A DNA stretch of 64,000 bases from Bubalus kerabau (taxonomy: Eukaryota > Chordata > Mammalia > Artiodactyla > Bovidae): NCBI RefSeq assembly GCF_029407905.1, contig NC_073628.1, forward strand, positions 43,173,501 through 43,237,500, in the 5' to 3' direction. This document shows positions 59,351 through 64,000 of the stretch, piece after piece. The notes beneath the pieces are model-generated. The model had not been told where the DNA came from, searched no databases, and worked only from the letters and a program-made list of their open reading frames with translations. The position numbers were made by a program, and so were the translations under genes. Positions within the stretch are counted from its first letter, which is position 1. Each line of letters starts with the position of its first letter.

Positions 59351-59356
59351 AATAAA
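59351..59356 (+). terminator. Polyadenylation signal AATAAA, likely distal HIKESHI site
   Basis: AATAAA lies 266 bases after the stop codon, with CA-containing cleavage candidates 10-20 bases downstream followed by T-rich sequence. This would give a roughly 285-nt 3' UTR, a more typical arrangement than the proximal signal. Confidence 0.5.
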
Positions 59357-59542
59357 GCATATTCACAATAGCGTACCAAATGCATTGCATTTATAATCTT
59401 TCATTTATATTTACAGTGGAATTTGCTAGAATAATGAAAATCAAACATATCAAAATTTGGAGATTTTTGGAAAAACATATCCATTATACATTTTTACATA
59501 TGGAGAAATTATTTTCAGTTAGTATTTCTCAAAAGTTTTTTC

Positions 59543-59660
59543 AGGGGCATTCCCTGGCAGTTCAGTGGTTAGTACTAGGAGCCTTCACTTCTGTGGCCTG
59601 GAGTTCAATCCCTGGTCTGGGAACTAAGATCCTATAAGCCTCATGGTGCAGCCAAAAACA
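59543..59660 (+). mobile_element. Short CHR-type SINE
   Basis: GGGCATTCCCTGGCAGTTCAG head, GGAGTTCAATCCCTGGTCTGG box, GCAGCCAAAAACAAAG tail. Confidence 0.82.
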
Positions 59661-60124
59661 AAGTTTTCAGTTAACAAATTGGTTGTCACTTTTTATATCA
59701 GCAAATTCATACATTTTAAACAAAATTCCCATAATTATTGTTGTTCAGGTTAGTATTGATAATGTTGTTAGGCACTTTTGTATAGAATATAGGATTTATT
59801 GCTTTTATGTATGAAGTTAAAGCCTTTGTGTCTCATTCAGAGGCAGACCTTTGACTTATACTGGTGATTCCCATTGACCAAATACCACCAGGATCTCACC
59901 TGTCTGGTGATCTTTTTAGAGATATAACAGTAAGTATTAACTAAATACAAACTATTCCTTGGCTTGCCAAGAGGACATAGATGTGATTGTCCATGACAGC
60001 CCTGGGTAGTGTATTTAAACTGGTTTGTTGGGCTTTCACAGCACAGCATTAGGCAAAACTTGGATTACTTTTCTGATTGTATTGTTCTTGCTGTTGGAGT
60101 AGGTAGTCATACCCAGTTTGGGTG

Positions 60125-60440
60125 TAGTGTTGTTAGTTGCTCAGTTGTGTCCAACTCTTTGTGACCCCATGGACGGTAGCCTTTGTTCATGGGATTCTCC
60201 AGGCAGGAATACTGGAGTGGGTTGCCATTTCCTTCTCCATGGGATCTTCCCAACCCAAGGATCAAACCCAGATCTCCCACATTGCAGGCAGATTCTTACA
60301 CCATCTGAGTTATCAGGGAAGCCCCAAAAGAATACTGGGGTGGGTTGCCATTTCCTCTTCCAGGAGATCTTCCCAACCAAGGGATTAAACCTGTGTCTCT
60401 TGTCTCTCCTGCATTGGCAGGTAAACTGTTTACCTGTAAG
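60125..60440 (-). mobile_element. Bov-tA3-like SINE, antisense
   Basis: Antisense Bov-A body followed by two half-copies with the head complement (GTTATCAGGGAAGCCCC) and a second GGGTGGGTTGCCATTTCC block. Confidence 0.82.
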
Positions 60441-60781
60441 AGGTGGGCAAAAGCCTGATATTGATGTTGCAATTCCGGGTGAGTTACAGATAATATCAGA
60501 AATATATTATCATAACAGGAGTAAGCCAATAATTGTTCCTTGAGGTGTACATATTCTTAGTGCAGCTTAGTTCCTGCGCAGAAGTCTGGAAAATCTTGGA
60601 GAAAATGACCAGTATGCTGAGAATAAGTCCAGCATTTATTCCTGGTGCACTTGGTTTAGCAGACAGCACTGTAATGATTGCAGCAGAAGTGCTTTGTTGA
60701 CTTGGAGTACAGTTTTTGCAATAATGAAAATTGGGGCTAATACTATGAGGAAAGTTCAAATTCTAAGAAGGAGTCTTTGGG

Positions 60782-60915
60782 AGGAAATTGGTCTCAAGAG
60801 TTTAAAGGAACAGCTATTAAATCTTTCACAGTGGAATTTGACAGGTTTAGCGTCAAATTCCAAAGTAAAAGATTTAATAACTGTTCCTTTAAACTCCCAA
60901 GGAGACCAGTTTCCT
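60782..60915. repeat. Long hairpin (inverted repeat, about 60-bp arms)
   Basis: Left arm 60782-60842 and right arm 60851-60915 are complementary with a few mismatches and a 4-bp indel, around a roughly 8-base loop. Shared blocks include GTTTAAAGGAACAG and its complement. It abuts an MLT1-like LTR end; family unknown. Confidence 0.9.
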
Positions 60916-60919
60916 CTGA

Positions 60920-61115
60920 AAAGTCCCTTCTGCCATGTGAGGATATATGGAAATGTCTGTGACCTGGAAGAGGGTCCTCAGCTGACCATGTTGGCATAAT
61001 GATCATGGTCTTCCAGCCTCCAGCACAGTAAAGAACAAATTTCTGTTGATTACATGGTGTTGAGTCTGTGGTTATTTTGTTGTAGCAGCTTGAAGGAAGA
61101 AAGACACATTGAAAC
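60920..61115 (+). mobile_element. MLT1-like LTR 3' half
   Basis: CTGCCATGTGAGGATATATGG, TGGTCTTCCAGCCTCCAGC, AACAAATTTCTGTTGATTAC, TTATTTTGTTGTAGCAGC: the end of a MaLR LTR in sense. Confidence 0.7.
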
Positions 61116-61622
61116 ATTTTATTCATTTTTACTTACAGTTTAATATAGGAAAGCTGAACTCTTGATTTGTCAATTTTTTTAAGTTTGATTTTTAAAAAGA
61201 GCTTTTAGAATAGTTATTGAAAATTTGTAGAGTGCCACACAAACTTAATTTTGCCTATTACTGTTTTTTCCATAAAGCAACCAGAGTTTAGGTAAGAAAA
61301 ACAACATTATTTTTATGCTTCAATATGGGAAAGGGAAAATCATAAGAGAGTTGTCCGAGGAGACAAGATACAAACTTGAGTTAAAAATATCCAAAGGCAA
61401 GAAATAGTCTAAGCCAATATCTATATCGGTTTACAGGGAAAAATAGTAATATCATTTACCATCTGTGCCCAATGGATCCATTTTTTAAAATGCTTGTAAG
61501 TCACTGAATAATTTACTGAATAAAAAATTTTAAAAGATAGCAAGGGACTTTATTAGAATTTTAAATAGTTAGAAAATAGCAAACTCAAATATGTGTTTCA
61601 TATTTTCATGCTGTGATGATAA
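61116..61622. other. Intergenic, no gene seen
   Basis: AT-rich unique-looking sequence between the MLT1-like LTR and the BovB. Confidence 0.45.
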
Positions 61623-63557
61623 CAGTGCCTGATGAACTATGGATGGAGGTTCGTGACATTGTACAGGAGACAAGGGATCAAGACTATCTCCAAGAAAAAG
61701 AAATGCAAAAAAGGAAAATGGCTGTCTGAGGAGGCCTTACAAATAGCTGTAAAGAGAAGTGAAAAGCAAAGCAGAAAAGGAAAGATAAACCCCTTTGAAT
61801 GCAGAGTTCCAAAGAACAGCAAGGAGAGATAAGAAAGCCTTCCTCAGCAATCAATGCAAAGAAATAGAGGAAAACAGAATGGGAAAGACTGGAGATTTCA
61901 TCAAGAAAATTAGAGATACCAATGGAAAATTTCATGCAAAGATGGGCTCAATAAAGAACAGAAATGATATGGACCTGACAGAAACAAGATATTAACAAGA
62001 GGTGGCAAGAATACACAGAAGAACTGTACAAAAAAGATCTTCATGACCCAGATAATCACAATGGTGGGATCACTCATCTACAGCCAGACATCCTGGAATG
62101 TGAAGCCAAGTGGGCCTTAGGAAGCATCACTACGAACAAAGCTAGTGGAGGTGATGGAATTCCAGTTCAGCTATTTCAAATTCTAAAAGATGATGCTGTG
62201 AAAATGCTGCACTCAGTATGTCAGCAAAATTGGAAAACTCAGCAGTGGCCACAGGACTGGAAAAGGTCAGCTTTCATTCCAATCCCAAAGAAAGGCAATG
62301 CCAAGGAATGCTCAACCTACCACACAATTGCACTCTTCTCACACATTAGTAAAGCTCAAAATTCTCCAAGCCAGGCTTCAACAATACGTGAACCATGAAC
62401 TTCCAGATATTCAAGCTGGATTTAGAAAAGGCAGAGAAACCAGAGATGAAATTGCCAACATCCACTGGATCATCGAAAAAGTAAGAGAGTTCCAGAAAAA
62501 CATCTATTTCTGCTGTATTGACTGCCAAAGCCTTTGACTATGTGGATCACAATAGACTATGGAAAATTCTGAAAGAGATGGGAATACCAGACCATCTGAC
62601 CTGCCTGTTGAGAAATCTGTATTCAGGTCAGGAAGCAACAGTTAGAACTGGACATGGAACGATAGACTGGTTCCAAATAGGAAAAGGAGTATGTCAAGGC
62701 TGTATATTGTCACCCTACTTATTTAGCTTACATGCAGAGTACATCATGAGAAACACTGGGCTGGATGAAGCACAAGCGGGAATCAAGATTGCCGGGAGAA
62801 ATATCAATAACCTCAGATATGCAGATGACACCACCCTTACGGCAGAAAATGAAGAAGAACTAAAGAGCCTCTTGATGAAAGTGAAAGAGGAAAGTGAAGA
62901 AGTTGGCTTAAAGCTCAACATTCAGAAAACAAAGATCATGGCATCTGGTCCCATCACTTCATGGGAAATAGATGGGGAAACAGTGGCTGACTTTATTTTT
63001 TGGGCTCCAAAATCACTGCAGATGGTAACTGTAGCCATGAAATTAAAAGACACTCCTTGGAAGGAAGGTTATGACCAACGTAGACAGCATATTAAAAAGC
63101 AGAGACATTACTTTGCTAACAAAGGTCCATCTAGTTAAGGCTATGGTTTTTCCAGTAGGCATGTATGTATGTGAGAGTTGGACTATGAAGAAAGCGGAGC
63201 ACTGAAGAATTGATGCTTTTGAACTGTGGTGTTGGAGAAGGCTTTTGAGAGTCCCTTGGACTGCAAGGAGATCAGTCCTGGGTGTTCATTGGAAAGAGTG
63301 ATGTTGAAACTGAAACTCCAGTACTTTTGCCACCTGATGGGAAGAGCTGACTCATTTGAAAAGACCCTGATGCTGGGAAAGGTTGAGGGCAGGAGGAGAA
63401 GGGGACGACAGAGGATGAGATGGTTGGATGGCATCACCGACTCAATGGAATGGGTTTGGGTAAACTCCGGGAGTTGGTGATGGACAGGGAGGCCTGGCGT
63501 GCTGCAGTTCATGGGGTTGCAAAGAGTTGGACACGACTGAGCAACTGAACTGAACTG
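61623..63557 (+). mobile_element. BovB LINE, about 1.9 kb, with reverse transcriptase core
   Basis: 5'-truncated BovB (full length about 3.2 kb) carrying most of the reverse transcriptase and the 3' end. An open stretch at 62518-63138 encodes the RT palm, with YADD codons at 62818-62829 inside LRYADDTTL, and the KGVCQGCILSP segment. The frame is broken upstream: a short deletion near 62521 and a stop near 61993, among others, so it cannot make an active protein. The end is (CTGAA)n. Confidence 0.9.
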
Positions 63558-63904
63558 TACCCAATAAAGGCATTGTCTTCTGAATTTAACTAGCTGTACA
63601 TGAGTTGTCATGTATGAACCTGGAGCATATCCATCTTGTAAATGCAGATTCTAGATTTCAGGTATAGATCTAATAGGTTCTACTTTACTACCATCCAGTT
63701 TTGCATCATCAAAATGCAATACATGAAGTATTAATTGAAAACTGGCAATAATTTTGTTGGAGAATGGCTGTCTTTGTAGCTCCATAGTTGAAAGAGATTT
63801 TCATTTTTAGACTTACGGATTTATTGAAATGATAATTGCTCATTTTTGCATTTTCTATATAACCTTTGTGTGTATACTTGATTTCAACATTTGCCTGCTT
63901 AAAA

Positions 63905-64000
63905 ACCTTATTAATATATAATTCTCATAACATCAGATTCACTCAAAAGTATATAATTCAATGTTTCTTTTAGTATATTAATGGTATTGTGCAACCATGA
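63905..64000 (-). mobile_element. Antisense L1 3' end, runs off the window
   Basis: TATATAATTCTCATAACATC, then GTATATAATTCAATG and TTGTGCAACCATGA, typical of an antisense L1 3' UTR. Confidence 0.6.

Noticed and set aside
60794..61126. Similar open frames on both strands at 60694-61126
   Set aside because: Both come from the two arms of the inverted repeat, so the peptides mirror each other. No domain is recognisable.
62518..63138. A 206-codon open frame, the longest in the window
   Set aside because: It is the reverse transcriptase part of a 5'-truncated BovB LINE, not a host gene. The frame upstream is broken.

Overview
This is a bovid genomic window (cattle or a close relative). It is dense in BovB LINEs, Bov-tA/BOV-A2 SINEs and CHR-type tRNA SINEs. 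BovB and the Bov-A families occur together in ruminants, and there is also a solo LTR that looks like a bovine class II (ERVK-type) element. No bacterial or phage features are present, and almost all open reading frames in the window are repeat-derived.

The only cellular gene I can support is HIKESHI (C11orf73), on the plus strand. Five coding exons (22558-22587, 24742-24979, 51462-51613, 57935-58053, 59031-59085) join in frame into a 197-residue protein, and all four introns are GT-AG. Hikeshi carries Hsp70 into the nucleus during heat stress. The gene starts in a CpG-rich promoter (about 22245-22745) with ETS-type motifs, a ZNF143-type motif, a YY1-type motif over the start codon and a canonical three-unit heat-shock element 83 bases before the ATG. 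Intron 2 is very long (26.5 kb) and holds BovB, L1, mariner and many SINE insertions.

Layout: 1-22240 is upstream intergenic DNA made of nested repeats: a mariner MITE, CHR SINEs, a MER5A hit by two later insertions, an antisense L1 carrying at least five insertions, a 1.4-kb solo LTR and two BovB 3' ends. 22245-59370 is HIKESHI. 59370-64000 is downstream intergenic DNA with a CHR SINE, a Bov-tA3-like SINE, a long hairpin, an MLT1-like LTR and a 1.9-kb BovB with a recognisable reverse transcriptase core.

I see no new multi-gene system. The best leads are regulatory or structural: the heat-shock element and start-stop uORF in front of HIKESHI, a possible poison exon in intron 2, two long hairpins, and the nested insertions that give a relative dating of mobile elements. 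Repeat family names come from memory of consensus sequences. Boundaries are approximate unless a target-site duplication (TSD) is quoted.
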